NCBI RefSeq assembly: GCF_002865645.1
Contig: NW_020194684.1
Span: 6,307,565 to 6,371,564 of the forward strand
Direction of reading: 5' to 3'
Length of the DNA: 64,000 bases
DNA from: Hyaloscypha bicolor E
Lineage: Eukaryota > Ascomycota > Leotiomycetes > Helotiales > Hyaloscyphaceae
Shown: piece by piece, positions 49,277 to 59,799 of the stretch
Numbering within the stretch: position 1 is the first letter of the stretch
Layout: each line of letters starts with the position of its first letter
Notes under the pieces: generated by a model
The model's input: the letters and a program-made list of their open reading frames with translations, nothing else
What the model was told of the DNA's origin: nothing
The model's database searches: none
Program-made: the position numbers and the translations under genes

Positions 49277-52200
49277 TCATAGCTCGTCGATGCCGACTAT
49301 GAGCTGCTCAAGCTTCTCATCGGCGCCACTCTTTTCAGATAGCACATCGACCATCATACTTGATAATGCAAAAACCTTCTTCTGCCTCATGCTCTGCTCC
49401 ATTTCCCGTGACTTGAAAGCGGCCGTCCCGATGACAGACTTCGGAACATGTGCAAGTCGGGCGACATTCAACCCATATGAGCGATGAGCAACTCCTTCGC
49501 CCACCTCATAGAGGAAAGTGATCTCTTCGTCACCATCAGTTGCCATCTCCAGATCCTCGTCCTCGATATCCGAAATCCTGCCCGAGTCCGAAGCCCTCGT
49601 CGCCGTAAACTTCATGTGCACATTCCGCAACTCCTTCCTCTCCGCAAACCCCCTCGCAACCCCGGCCAGCGCCTGGTAATGCGTGATAAACAAGCAAAGA
49701 CACTTCGTCTCCCGCACAACCCAATCCAACACACTCCCCGCAATCGCCACCCCATCGTGCGTGCTCGTGCCTCTGCCCAGCTCATCGAGGATCACCAATG
49801 ACCGTTCTGTCGCCGTCTTCAGTATCGCCGCTGTCTCGGAAAGCTCGACCATGAATGTACTTTGATTTGTGAACAGGCTGTCGAAGGCGCCCATGCGCGT
49901 GTGTATTGAGTCCAGGAGCCCCAGGCGTGCAGAGTCGGCGGGCACGAAGGAGCCGATTTGTGCGAGGATGCAGATTAGTGCCGTCTGCCTGACATATGAG
50001 GACTTGCCGCCCATGTTGGGGCCTGTAATTAACAGGGCGCGGGTGCTGCCTGGGGCGGTGGAGAGCGTGGTGTTGTTGGGGATGTAGGTTGGGAGCAGGG
50101 CTTCGACCATAGGGTGGCGGCCACCGATCACTGAGATTTCGGTTGTGGGGACGAAGGTGGGTTTTGTGTAGCCGGGGAGGAGAGCCACGAGGGAGAGGGA
50201 GAGAAGGCAGTCGAGCGTGCTGAGGGAGGCGATTGCGTCGCGGAGGGGTGCATAGTAGGTTGAGAGCGCGGAAAGGTAGGATTTGAATGCGGTGTCGCAG
50301 GCGGCGGAGAGAGACTCCTTGTGTTGGTCTCGCTCGCGGAGCATCTTGACGACTTCGGGAGTGTGGAATCTTGAGAGTTTCTTCGTGCCGGAGACTTTCG
50401 TCCAGCTGGCTGGGACGTGCTTGAGGTCGGAAGGGAGGACCTCGACGAGGTATTCTATCCCAGCCACGGTGACATATGTCACGGGCTTATTCTTCTTGAG
50501 GACTTGGGCAGCCACAGAGCGATGTTCAGAGAGCTCTTGCTCCACGGCTGCGATGCCGAGTTTGCTGTCTGTTATGTCTTCTGTCTCGTGGTCTTCGCGG
50601 AAGAAGGCGTATTTGTCATCCGTCCTGGCAGCTTCGGCGTTGATCTGGTCGAGGAAGGAGATCACAGTGTCGCCGATTGTAGGGAGAGTGGCAATTGCTT
50701 CATTGATGAGAGGGGAAGCGAAGCCCGCATCTGATGGGGTCTTGACATTTCCATACTCGTTGGCGATTCTTTGCAGTGTTTGAAGAGCTGTCAGGAGTTC
50801 TGGCCGTGTGCATTTTCCGTAATAGATTCGTATCAGACTTCTTTCCAAATCAAACTTGATATTCCTGAGGAGAGCTTGAAGCTTGTCCACTTTGAGAGTC
50901 TGATGGCCATCTTTCAGTTCTTCTACCGCAGCAACCCGCTCTTCAAGTCGAGTTTGATCGAGAAGTGGTCTGCCGACCCATTTCCGAAGTAATCTCTGCC
51001 CGAACCGAGTTTGAGTCTTGTCCAGCGTCCAGAACAAGCTGCCTTTCTCAGTGTGGTCTGTCTGATTCTGGTAAATCTCCAGGCTGGTCAAAGTGTTGCC
51101 GTTCAGTAACATGTGCGATCGAGCGCTGAACGACTGGAAGTATGTAGTCAAGTCGAAGACGTGCTCCAGTCCATACTCAGTCATGTGAGTAATCATTGCA
51201 GACAAACAAATTGTGGCTTCTTCGGGTAGCTTGAGTACTTTATCGAGAAGTGCCTGTTCCCTTTCGTTTCCAGAGTCCTTCTGAGCCTTCAGCTTGTCAG
51301 CGTAGAATTGAGCAACATGAGAGTATGCTTCAGCGGCCATAGTCTTGCCCTTGCCAACTCGTTCAACCCGAATAGTATCCCCAAAGACGTTCAATGTGCT
51401 TCCCGATAGATGTTGCACCATCTTGTCGGTGGCTTTCGTTAGATCTCCCACGATCAAGAACTCGCAGGGTGCGATGTGTAGTAATCGGGTTTCGATTTCA
51501 CTCCTCATAAAGCCATCTTCAAATGTATCGTAGATGATGTCTCCAGTGGCTGGTTGAACTGCCAGAATTCCAACATCCACCTTCTCATCGGTTCCCCATC
51601 CTTTAGCTTTTGCCTCCGTGATGCAGAGTAGGTAGCCAGTTGCAGGAGCGCCCCCAGCTGGAGAATCAGTTTGGCCGAGTCCCTCTATATCGTCCACATA
51701 TGTGCCCTTTGTGTAAACATTGGTAAGTTTTCTTATAAAAGGGGTATTTCGATTATCTCCAGCTTTCTTCAGAGCGGCTGTCTCAATTTGTCGAACTATG
51801 CCGACCTTGTGACCAGCGCCAACGAGCCGCTTCGTGTGTACTGGTAACCGATGGACTGGGAAGCTCGCCGACGCAAATTTCTTGAGGTGTGCCTCTGAAG
51901 GATCTGTCTAAGGTCAATATTGCCTGGCCCAGAGGAAAGGGGTGACGTACGCTCATCATATCTGAACCTGCCAGGTATACACACAATGCCCAATTCCTTT
52001 GCAGCAACTCTCGCATCGTCCCCAAAGAACCTGAATTTGTATCCCACTTCGATGATCAACAATGTATCCATGTGTTTCCTCTTAATATCCAGGACTTGCA
52101 GCTCCATGGGAGTCAACTTCCCGGTTTTCGCTCCCTTCCTCGGCGCCTTCTTCGCAGGCCGTGCCTCTTCCTCCTCATCCTCATCATCTTCGTCTCCATC

Positions 52201-52743
52201 CTCCGCAGGTGTCTCCTCACTGACCCAACGCCGACCAATTGTGGCGCCACCCATCCGTTTCACCCATTTCTTGTGCAGCTCTGCTTTCCTAGCTTTCTCG
52301 GCATCATCTTCCTCTTCTTCGTCCGGGATAGGTACACTCGATGGGGCTTGCGCGGATGAACTGTACAGATATTTTTCAGTCCGCGGAGAGATCTTCGATT
52401 TCGAAGGTGTAGGGTTGGGTCTTGGTGGCTCTCGCTCGGCGAAGAAACCACTGCTCCCAATCTCGTCGTCACCTCTCACTCTCTTTGCTGGTCTTTCGAC
52501 AAGGCCAGTATTTCCGCCGCTCAAGTCCTCTGTCAATGCTCTCTTTGGCACACTATTAGTAGCTGGCCGCACAGGTTCCTCGTCGCTTTCGGCATGGTAG
52601 AGATTGGTCTCTTTTTGGACGGGTGGCGGTTCTTGTGACGGCTGTGAGCGCTGGGAGGGCGCGGAGCTTGACGCAGGTTTCGGAGTGAAGAAACTTGATA
52701 TCGACTTTTGAGTTTTGGGCTGCGAGGAAGTTGGCTTCCCCAT
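49277..52743 (-). CDS. MSH3: DNA mismatch repair protein Msh3
   Basis: Predicted 1139 residues in two exons (minus strand), 51951-52743 and 49277-51903, around a 47-bp intron that restores [20 protein letters not shown]. The N-terminus carries a PCNA-binding PIP box ([10 protein letters not shown]), then an acidic disordered region and the MutS domain I mismatch-binding region ([19 protein letters not shown]). The connector, lever and clamp domains follow. The ATPase domain has Walker [15 protein letters not shown], Walker [17 protein letters not shown] and the downstream LFITHYQAL. Msh3 pairs with Msh2 (MutS-beta) to recognise insertion/deletion loops. The length and domain order fit full-length Msh3 and not Msh2 or Msh6. 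Confidence 0.96.
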
Positions 52744-52804
52744 GTTGACGTGTGGGCTCTATGCCATGGGTCGGTTGATGGATGTGCTGTGGAGACGCGA
52801 CGTG

Positions 52805-52810
52805 ACGCGT
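52805..52810. promoter_or_regulatory. MluI cell-cycle box (ACGCGT) upstream of MSH3
   Basis: ACGCGT is the core site of the MBF factor (Mbp1-Swi6 type) that drives G1/S transcription of replication and repair genes in yeasts and other ascomycetes. It lies 61 bp upstream of the MSH3 start codon on the minus strand. The match is perfect but only six bases long. Confidence 0.45.
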
Positions 52811-53192
52811 TAAATCGAATTCAGGTGCTCTTATTAGGTAATCGTTCAGGGGCTAGGGTGCTGTGATTTAGCGAGTCCGCCCCCTGAAGAAAGGGGTAAT
52901 GGCCAATGGCAAACAGTCATGCAATCAAAGATGCAATTCTTTCTTGCTGCTATTTATACTCAATCTCAGAAGAGGCGCAGAAATGAAGCAAGCACGAGGG
53001 GCTCACTGTCCTACCATACTTCTTCTTTCCATGCTCTCGACGCCTTTTCCTGCTCTCCAGATGAACTTCATCAGCCCTCTCCCTTACAATCTCTCAGTTG
53101 TTGGAAAGTCCTCCCCTCAATCAACACCCCCACCGTTGCCTCTATACAGCATCCTCCACATGCCTCAACAGAAATCTGCATTGCACCTCGCC

Positions 53193-54452
53193 TTAACCAC
53201 TTGAGCCGAACTCCTTCTGCATCCAGCTAACAGCTTTCAAAAATGCCTCTAGCCACTTGTACTCCCGATCATCGTGGGGTTTACATTTCCGCACGGGACA
53301 TCTGTGAAACTCCGCAGGTAAGTTCGCCGGATGTGGCTTGAGGCCAATGAAGAATCGTGGATTCTGTACATAGTTGTCAAAGTCAGGCTCCATAGTAGCT
53401 GGCCAATGAATACGTGGAACTATTAACAGTGTGGACCCGGTGTAAACGTAGAATAGACCATTCATCGCGATTCGGATATTGTCAGCAGTATCGGGCGGGT
53501 ATCGATACTTTTCTCCTTCCATTCGCCCTGTGGCACCCTCTGGCATTTGGTTTGTGTCCATGACCTCAGTTAGACTCAGAGTAATACTCTGTAAGCTAGC
53601 TGCAATGTGGTCCATAACGTCCACGGGAGGATGCTTCTTCACTGTTTCTAAAAATAGCCACAGGTATCGATCGTAAGGTACCAATTCGATGAGGTCTACC
53701 CCAGGAACACAAGGCAGCCACCCTGCCCGAAGCCTATTTTGGGGATGTGCCAATTGGCGGTCTCTCAAACATCGCTTTGCATTGCCTCGGAATCTGTCAG
53801 CAATATGGGCAGTGTTGGGCCTCAGGCCATCCTGGGAAGGATCGAGCGTTTTCTTCAACATTGCGGGGTAGGCTTCCAACAAGTCGGCGGCCTTGTTCCA
53901 CTGATTCGCTTTGGCGATATTAATCTTTTCCTTCGCATCAGTGATCCAAAACCAGCGGTTCAGAAGGTTGTGGAAAGAACTGTCCAGCGGAGCAGGGAAG
54001 TCCGTGGAGGAACGGATCAGGTCTATGTCAGGCAGCTCCAATCGTAGGTGGCCTCTGATATCAGAGATCATCTCATCAATCAAGGGCTCTATTATGTCGT
54101 AATTTGAAGAACCTTCATATCCACTCACTGAGTAGTTCAATGCGATGAGATAATTATCTTTCAAATTCTGGCCGCAGAAGATGCGTATGTCGCGAAAGAG
54201 GAGGAAGTAATCGATCACGCTTGCAATATCGGATGGCGATTTGAACACCAATCCAAGGTATCTGTGCGTAAGCACACATTTCTCGGCATATGGCGTCTTG
54301 TGAGCCAAAAGATTGAGTACTTTGAAGAGTGGCAGGCAGTCGAGGATCTGGTGGACGATTTCCAGAGGCAGCCTTTGCAGCTTGATCACAAAGGCGGGTG
54401 TCGGTCCTTGCAAGGCCCTTAACTTGGCTTCCATGATGAACGTGAAAGGCAA
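53193..54452 (-). CDS. F-box-like protein
   Basis: Single exon, 419 residues (a second Met at residue 7 is possible). Near residue 24 there is an F-box-like motif: IKLQRLPLEIVHQILDCLPL followed by FKVLNLLAHKTPYAEKCVLT. The remainder, about 350 residues, has no repeat (no WD40 or LRR) but matches the style of fungal F-box proteins with a long alpha-helical C-terminal region (PYDRYLWLFLETVKKHPPVD). F-box proteins link substrates to SCF ubiquitin ligases through Skp1; the substrate is unknown. The next gene upstream, at 54676, is divergent, with only about 220 bp between. Confidence 0.7.
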   Translation of the reverse strand: MPFTFIMEAKLRALQGPTPAFVIKLQRLPLEIVHQILDCLPLFKVLNLLAHKTPYAEKCVLTHRYLGLVFKSPSDIASVIDYFLLFRDIRIFCGQNLKDNYLIALNYSVSGYEGSSNYDIIEPLIDEMISDIRGHLRLELPDIDLIRSSTDFPAPLDSSFHNLLNRWFWITDAKEKINIAKANQWNKAADLLEAYPAMLKKTLDPSQDGLRPNTAHIADRFRGNAKRCLRDRQLAHPQNRLRAGWLPCVPGVDLIELVPYDRYLWLFLETVKKHPPVDVMDHIAASLQSITLSLTEVMDTNQMPEGATGRMEGEKYRYPPDTADNIRIAMNGLFYVYTGSTLLIVPRIHWPATMEPDFDNYVQNPRFFIGLKPHPANLPAEFHRCPVRKCKPHDDREYKWLEAFLKAVSWMQKEFGSSG

Positions 54453-54675
54453 ACGAATGCATACGATATGGGAGGTTGTTCGTGATAGATTTTGAGGTTG
54501 ATGTCTTTCTATTTTAGTGCTTGACTCATAAGGTTAGTCAGGAGATGAAGGATGGGGTGTTGTCGGAAGCGGAGAAACTTTCCTCCGGCCACCTTAAATC
54601 ATGGACACTTCATCTGAATCCTACAAACAACCTTTTAGAACGTGCAAACGTTCTGTCCAACCCATTTGAGACCTT

Positions 54676-56445
54676 ATGCTGCCATTTACAGGCATGTTGG
54701 ATTCAGAATCCTCTTGCCGCGAATTCCTCCGAACTCAGGATGGAGATACAATCGCCAAGCAAATCCAACGTGACCAAGAGCTTTGTACGGCCCAAAAGCT
54801 CCCTAGCATCTTGGCTTTATACCTCCCACCCGCTGGATCCAAGTTAGGAGATGAGCTTGCCATGCGGTTGAATCCTGACATAGCCAGGTACGGTCGATCC
54901 ATCAGCAGAGTTCAGTACACAGGCACAGTGCAGAGCATCAAAGCATATCTGGACCATATGAGTCACCAATCGAAGGGGAGACTGCCGACTGTCTCAATCG
55001 GGCAAAGAATGCCCTCACGAGAGGATTTTGAGACAGCTTTGGATGTTCTAGACTTTTGTATCAAGAGTCAAGAGTTTGATGGAGTCAACCTTCGAACCTC
55101 ATCCGGGGATCTTGTGCGGGTTCTGAACAACTATCTGCATTCCAAAAAATTAGAGAACGAAATTCATAGCACAAATTCAACCAGCCAATTAATGCAAAGG
55201 CCAACAGAAGAGAAGAAGTGTTATACCTGTCAATACCTTCTCGTCTCTCGTCACCCACAGTATCACTCGCTCTGTAAACAATGCGGGGATTTCAACCTTG
55301 CATCCTCTGGCTTGTCACTACCCGAAAGCTTCCATCTTCATGGAAGGACTGCTTTGGTAACAGGTGCGAGGGTACATCTGGGATATCACACAGCACTCCG
55401 ACTACTTAGATGTGGTGCAAAAGTCATCGTCACCTCTCGATATCCGTGTGACGCAGCCACTCGATATCTGTCTGAACAGGACTCTGAATCATGGCATGAA
55501 CGGTTGAGAATCGTCGGAGCTGACTTCAGGGCAGCAAGTGACGTCTTTTATCTAGTGGATGTTATCAGGAAGCAATTGGGAGAATGGCATCAAAAGGGAA
55601 AAGGGAAACTGGATATATTGATCAACAATGCGGCGCAGACTTGGACGGACTCTTTGGAAACGGAACGGAAGGCTGTCCAAAGAGAGGAACACTTGACATT
55701 GGAAGGGGCCAATGACAGGCTGTTGCTCATAGATTCAAGTTATCAGCCACGGGTTCGGGGTGAAATTCCAAACTCGCGGATGCTTGAATTCGGGTTCAAA
55801 GGGGATACATCCTTGAGATCTGCGTTGGCCACCTCAACGGATGCTTGTACGACACTAGCTCAACAATCAGAAGAGGTCACTCTTTCTACCAAACCCGCGG
55901 ATTCGAAAACCTCATGGATGCAGTCTATCTACGAGATTCCCTACGAAGACGTAATCACCGCCCACTCTGTCAACACCTTCGTCCCTTTCATCCTCGTTCG
56001 CGAATTGCTTCCCCTTATGGGCTCTCCTCGCTCACAAGTAGACTCTCAACCCAAAATCCAAACTTCGAAGCCCGAGGCATACATCATCAATGTCTCAGCC
56101 CGTGAGGGTGCGTTTGAACCTCGTCCAGATCATTGGAACAAGAACGGTCGTCATGTGCACACCAATCTCGCCAAGGCAGCGCTCAACATGCTCACCGAGA
56201 CGGAGGCTCAGCCTGCTTGGAGGCACAGGAAAGTTGCGATGAATTCTGTGGATCCCGGTTATTTGAGCGCAGCCCCTGAGATCTTGGAGTCGTGGAAGAG
56301 GCAAGGAAGGGAGGAGGGGTGTCCAATCGGATGGGAAGATGGAGCTGGGCGAGTGTTGTGGCCTATTGTGATGGGCGAGAAGGAGAACATAGTGCGGGGC
56401 AGATTCTTGAAGCATTTTGAGATTGACCTTGTGGTTGGAAGGTGA
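54676..56445 (+). CDS. Zinc-ribbon plus short-chain dehydrogenase fusion protein
   Basis: Single exon, 589 residues. Residues 1-175 are a helical region without known domain. At 182-210 is a four-Cys ribbon: CYTCQYLLVSRHPQYHSLCK then QCGDFN. From about 222 comes a Rossmann fold, GRTALVTGARVHLGYHTALR, with LDILINNAAQTW as the NNAG element. In place of the usual YxxxK the active-site helix reads HVHTNLAKAALNMLTET, so the Lys is kept but the catalytic Tyr is not. I recall the same pattern in bacterial proteins with a Cys ribbon and TGGRVKIGY, so the fusion is a real family and not an artefact. Whether it is an active oxidoreductase is doubtful. The start could be at the second Met (residue 7). 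Confidence 0.8.
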   Translation: MLPFTGMLDSESSCREFLRTQDGDTIAKQIQRDQELCTAQKLPSILALYLPPAGSKLGDELAMRLNPDIARYGRSISRVQYTGTVQSIKAYLDHMSHQSKGRLPTVSIGQRMPSREDFETALDVLDFCIKSQEFDGVNLRTSSGDLVRVLNNYLHSKKLENEIHSTNSTSQLMQRPTEEKKCYTCQYLLVSRHPQYHSLCKQCGDFNLASSGLSLPESFHLHGRTALVTGARVHLGYHTALRLLRCGAKVIVTSRYPCDAATRYLSEQDSESWHERLRIVGADFRAASDVFYLVDVIRKQLGEWHQKGKGKLDILINNAAQTWTDSLETERKAVQREEHLTLEGANDRLLLIDSSYQPRVRGEIPNSRMLEFGFKGDTSLRSALATSTDACTTLAQQSEEVTLSTKPADSKTSWMQSIYEIPYEDVITAHSVNTFVPFILVRELLPLMGSPRSQVDSQPKIQTSKPEAYIINVSAREGAFEPRPDHWNKNGRHVHTNLAKAALNMLTETEAQPAWRHRKVAMNSVDPGYLSAAPEILESWKRQGREEGCPIGWEDGAGRVLWPIVMGEKENIVRGRFLKHFEIDLVVGR

Positions 56446-56525
56446 CGTGGAAGGCCCCAGGCTCTTCATCGCTCTCGTACTTAGACTAATCGGAAGGCAC
56501 CGTGGTTGACGCGGGCTAATCAATT

Positions 56526-57270
56526 ATGACAGGTACCAGTAAGGATGAAATAGTAGTACCATGCATTATGCCGAATGGCAAAAAGATCTTCTTGGTTAAT
56601 ACTCCGGGATTCGATAATACCTACCGGTCCGATACGGACATCCTTCGAGAGATCGCAGACTGGCTCGCTCAAGCCCATCAGTTCCGGGTCAGGTTTACTG
56701 GCATTATCTACCTGCACCGAATTATCGACGTTCGCATTGGGCATAAAGAACTTGCGCATGTCCCACAAGCTCTGTGGTGAGCAGGGCCTTGGGAGCGTAG
56801 TTCTTGCGACTACAATGTGGAGTCTCTGCCTGGCTGCCGATGCAAGTAGACGAGAGGATCAGCTCGTCTACCAGAACGACCTCTGGATATTCCTCGTCGG
56901 CTGCGGCCCGCGTGTTCCGGCAAGGCGATGGTGCAGTCTCCGGGCAGAAGATCATAGACCATCTCATTAACAGAGCGCAGCCTGTAACGCTAGACATCCA
57001 ACGCAAAATGGTCGATTAAGTCTTGAAGTTGGCTGATACGGGCGCTGGCTGTGAGGTCCAAGAGGAGCTCGAGAGGCTCAAGGAGAAACACGACAAAGAG
57101 ATGCGCGAGATTCGACAGGAGATGAAGAAGCCATCGGAGAGAAAGACGAAGAGAGACAAGAGGAACTCCGCGAAAACAGAATCAAGGTTAATCGCCAGAT
57201 GAGAAAAGTCGCGGAGCAGACCAGGCAGTTAGAGTCGACCGCTCGCCTTTTCCTCAAGGCCAATCTGTAA
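56526..57270 (+). pseudogene. Degenerate P-loop GTPase (fungal AIG1-like), truncated and frameshifted
   Basis: Fragments in successive frames read like one protein: KKIFLVNTPGFDNTYRSDTD (switch II / G3 DTPG-type motif) and LREIADWLAQAHQF, then FTGIIYLHRIIDVRIG. In another frame come LRMSHKLCGEQGLGSVVLAT and TMW, then AARVFRQGDGAVSGQKIIDH and QPVTLDIQRKMVD. After a stop there is a coiled-coil tail (ERLKEKHDKEMREIRQEMKK). This is the usual order of the fungal AIG1-like GTPases (G3, HRI, TTMW, coiled coil). The N-terminal P-loop is missing, so the gene is dead. Confidence 0.75.
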
Positions 57271-58000
57271 TAAGTATTACTGATATAATCTACGCCAAAT
57301 CTGAACCTCTCCAAAGTCCACTTCCGTCTTTGGACCGAAGCAGTCGCTGCTCTAACCTGAGCCGAGCCTTAACTCGTAACGAACCCAACACCACAGGCAT
57401 GCGGGATTAGTCAGCTTACCCGTGCGAAACGGGCCCTAGCTCGCGCAAAACCTTATTTCAGCCCAACAAATGTCATCTAGAAAAGATACTAATCAAAGAT
57501 AATAATAACTTATAGCTGCGACGGTTGCAGTACTTGTGATAAAAAAACCGTAACGCGTGACCAAAATATTAGTAGAATATATTTCTCTGCAGCCCCCACC
57601 AGGGTTAGGATTAGTACTAATGCCTGTACTTGTTTGCCGACTGCCTCGAGGAATGTTCCCGAGTATACCGGGAACTGTGAGACATGCAACTTGGTGGTAC
57701 AATAGATGGCCTCTCTGATTGATGATCTACGATATGCATCTAACAAGATATAGCCTTCTCCGGAGCTGAAGAGCATATTTTGCGCATGCAGCGGCATTTA
57801 CTACGACATAAACCCGATAAATCCGATACATGAAAGGAAACCCCTCTGCCTTTACTTAATGGCAACACCAAAACTTACTCGTGTGTCGCCATCCTTGTCT
57901 TGGGGAAAGAACATATATCCGACCAAAATCTTGGAATAGCTACCTACGAAATTGGAAATTCTTCTAGCTTTTGCTGCTGCTCCCCCGTCTGTACTTCAAA
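57271..58000. other. intergenic, no feature seen
   Basis: 730 bp between the GTPase relic and the SDR gene. Overlapping minus-strand frames at about 57493-57797 have no family resemblance. No repeat was recognised. Confidence 0.4.
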
Positions 58001-58753
58001 ATGGCATCTTCAACTTCTAAGGCTCTCGTCCTCATCACTGGAGCTAACCAGGGGCTCGGTTTTGCTGTGGCGCAGCAGTTAGTCAGCTCGGGCAAGTATC
58101 ATGTTCTTGTCAGCGCACGAAACCCGTCCAATGCACAAGCGGCCGTTCAACAACTTCAGACCGAGGCGGTGGACAAGGCGGCGGTAACACCCATTACCCT
58201 CGATGTGACGGATGATGCGTCGGTCGAAGCGGCGGCCAAGAGCGTGAAGGACCAGTTCGGGCATCTCGACATTCTGATCAACAACGCCGGACTCGGTATG
58301 GTGCCTGACAAGCCGGTTCGCGAGCAATATCGTCAGATTTTCGAGGTCAACGTTTTTGGTGTTGCGGCCGTCACCGAAGCCTTCCTGCCGATTCTCAAGG
58401 CGTCTTTCTTTTCCGACAAGCGCGTGATCAACGTCACGTCCGGCTTGGGTCTGATCACCATGGCGGGGAAGAAGGACTACGCTTTCAATGCCAACGCGTG
58501 GTACGCGCCCGATTACCGCAGTAGCAAAGCGGCTCTCAATATGATCACGGCCGCGCAATCCGTCAAGTTTGCCAGTGACAAGATTGCCGTCATTGCTGTC
58601 GCGCCGGGTATGTGCCGCACCCGATTCACCGGGGGTCAGGGTCGGAAGGACGCCAGCGATGGAGCAAAGGTCATTGTGCGCGCGGCTACGGAGGGAGATC
58701 CCGAGAAACTGACGGGCACTTACTACGCGGAAGAGCCAAGCGAGGGCTGGTGA
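58001..58753 (+). CDS. Short-chain dehydrogenase/reductase (SDR)
   Basis: Single exon, 250 residues, the normal length for a classical SDR. All signatures are present: cofactor motif TGANQGLG near the N-terminus, LDVTDD, LDILINNAGLG (NNAG), the catalytic Ser in INVTSG and the YRSSK of the YxxxK motif, followed by VAPGMCRTRF. The start (MASSTSKALVLITG) gives the usual short lead. The residue after the second strand (SARN) suggests NADPH preference. It is intronless and has higher GC at third positions than most neighbours, which may point to a separate origin. Its substrate is unknown. It is followed by a half-copy of a local MITE. Confidence 0.9.
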   Translation: MASSTSKALVLITGANQGLGFAVAQQLVSSGKYHVLVSARNPSNAQAAVQQLQTEAVDKAAVTPITLDVTDDASVEAAAKSVKDQFGHLDILINNAGLGMVPDKPVREQYRQIFEVNVFGVAAVTEAFLPILKASFFSDKRVINVTSGLGLITMAGKKDYAFNANAWYAPDYRSSKAALNMITAAQSVKFASDKIAVIAVAPGMCRTRFTGGQGRKDASDGAKVIVRAATEGDPEKLTGTYYAEEPSEGW

Positions 58754-58954
58754 AGATTGTACTTCGTACTCCCTTTTTTTCCCTTCAAATATCTCTCTCT
58801 GTCACTGCTTAGTACAGGGTAATTCGTTGGCTCGCAGTGGTAAAAAGGAACGTTAGCAATTGCCAGAGATTCATTATCTAGTTCAACCGCTGCCACAGAC
58901 CGTATTTATGTGTAATTTCCACTATAATTTCATATCCAAACTCACATGCGATGC

Positions 58955-59095
58955 TACTCCCTTTTTCTTTCTTCAAAAGTCTGTCTCCGTAAATACAGCA
59001 AATTACTGAGTATAGGGTAATTCGTTGGGTGGCCTCAGATGGAGTAGCCCTAGTTTACGCTTTAATATGGAAAGACTTTTGAAAAAAAGGAGGTA
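58955..59095. mobile_element. Stowaway-like MITE, copy A (141 bp)
   Basis: An imperfect palindrome: the left arm begins TACTCCCTTTTTCTTTCTTC followed by AAAAGTCT. The right arm, read in reverse, begins TACCTCCTTTTTTTCAAAAG and TCTTTCC. Both ends are TA. The same arms and the central phrase GGGTAATTCGTTGG recur nearby. The DNA is non-coding. Confidence 0.65.
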
Positions 59096-59195
59096 AATAT
59101 GAAATGTACCCTGAATGGAAGGCTACTAGTAAACAAAAATTTCAAAAAGTCTAAGTCTCATTCATCTCTCTAATAATTAACTAAGGTGAAAAGCC

Positions 59196-59799
59196 CTAAG
59201 CAAACGACTCAAAATGCGCTTTCTCGGAGCCACTCCCGCTTGACAAATAGTCAACAGTCCATGCCCACAAGTCTTCCTGCTTGCTCTCGTCGTAGCTATC
59301 CTTACTCGACTTGATTTCTCTCAAGCCTTCAAAGTACCTCTCACTAACACCCTCGACGTCTTTCCCCACGGCCAATCGAGCAAGCGCTTGGCCCGATTCC
59401 TCCGCCGTGTGGACATTTGGGATGACCACTCTCAGCAGCGGCATGATGTGGGGAAGAACGTAGAACCACAGGATCCGCTCGTACCAGACGGCCACACGAG
59501 CGAGGCCCGTCCCAGGCATCAGACCCGGATCAAAGGCGTTGACCGTGATGGCACGTTCTGGCACGCGCCGCACGAGTCGGCTGTTCAACGCGTACGTCCA
59601 CAAGACATTAGCTAGCTTGGTGGTCGAGTAACGCTGCCGACCTGGTATGCTGACGGCAGAAGCAGGAGGGTGAGCCAGTTCCTCGGCGGAGTGGTATACT
59701 GCATCAGGGAGACCCGTGTTCTTTGGCGATATCGCGAGCCGCAAAAAAACCAAGTCCAGCTGTCCCACCTGTGATGATGACTGAGCGACTGTGAGGCAT
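59196..59799 (-). pseudogene. SDR (retinol-dehydrogenase-like) relic with large internal deletion
   Basis: The minus strand begins at 59799 with MPHSRSVIITGGTAGLGFFA (TGGTAGLG cofactor motif). After about 30 residues it jumps, with a frame change at about 59703-59710, to the C-terminal half: GRQRYSTTKLANVLWTYALN (YSTTK = YxxxK) and VNAFDPGLMPGTGLAR. The NNAG region and catalytic Ser in between, about 100-150 residues, are missing. The family is the retinol dehydrogenase/WWOX-like SDRs. The deletion makes it inactive. Confidence 0.8.
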
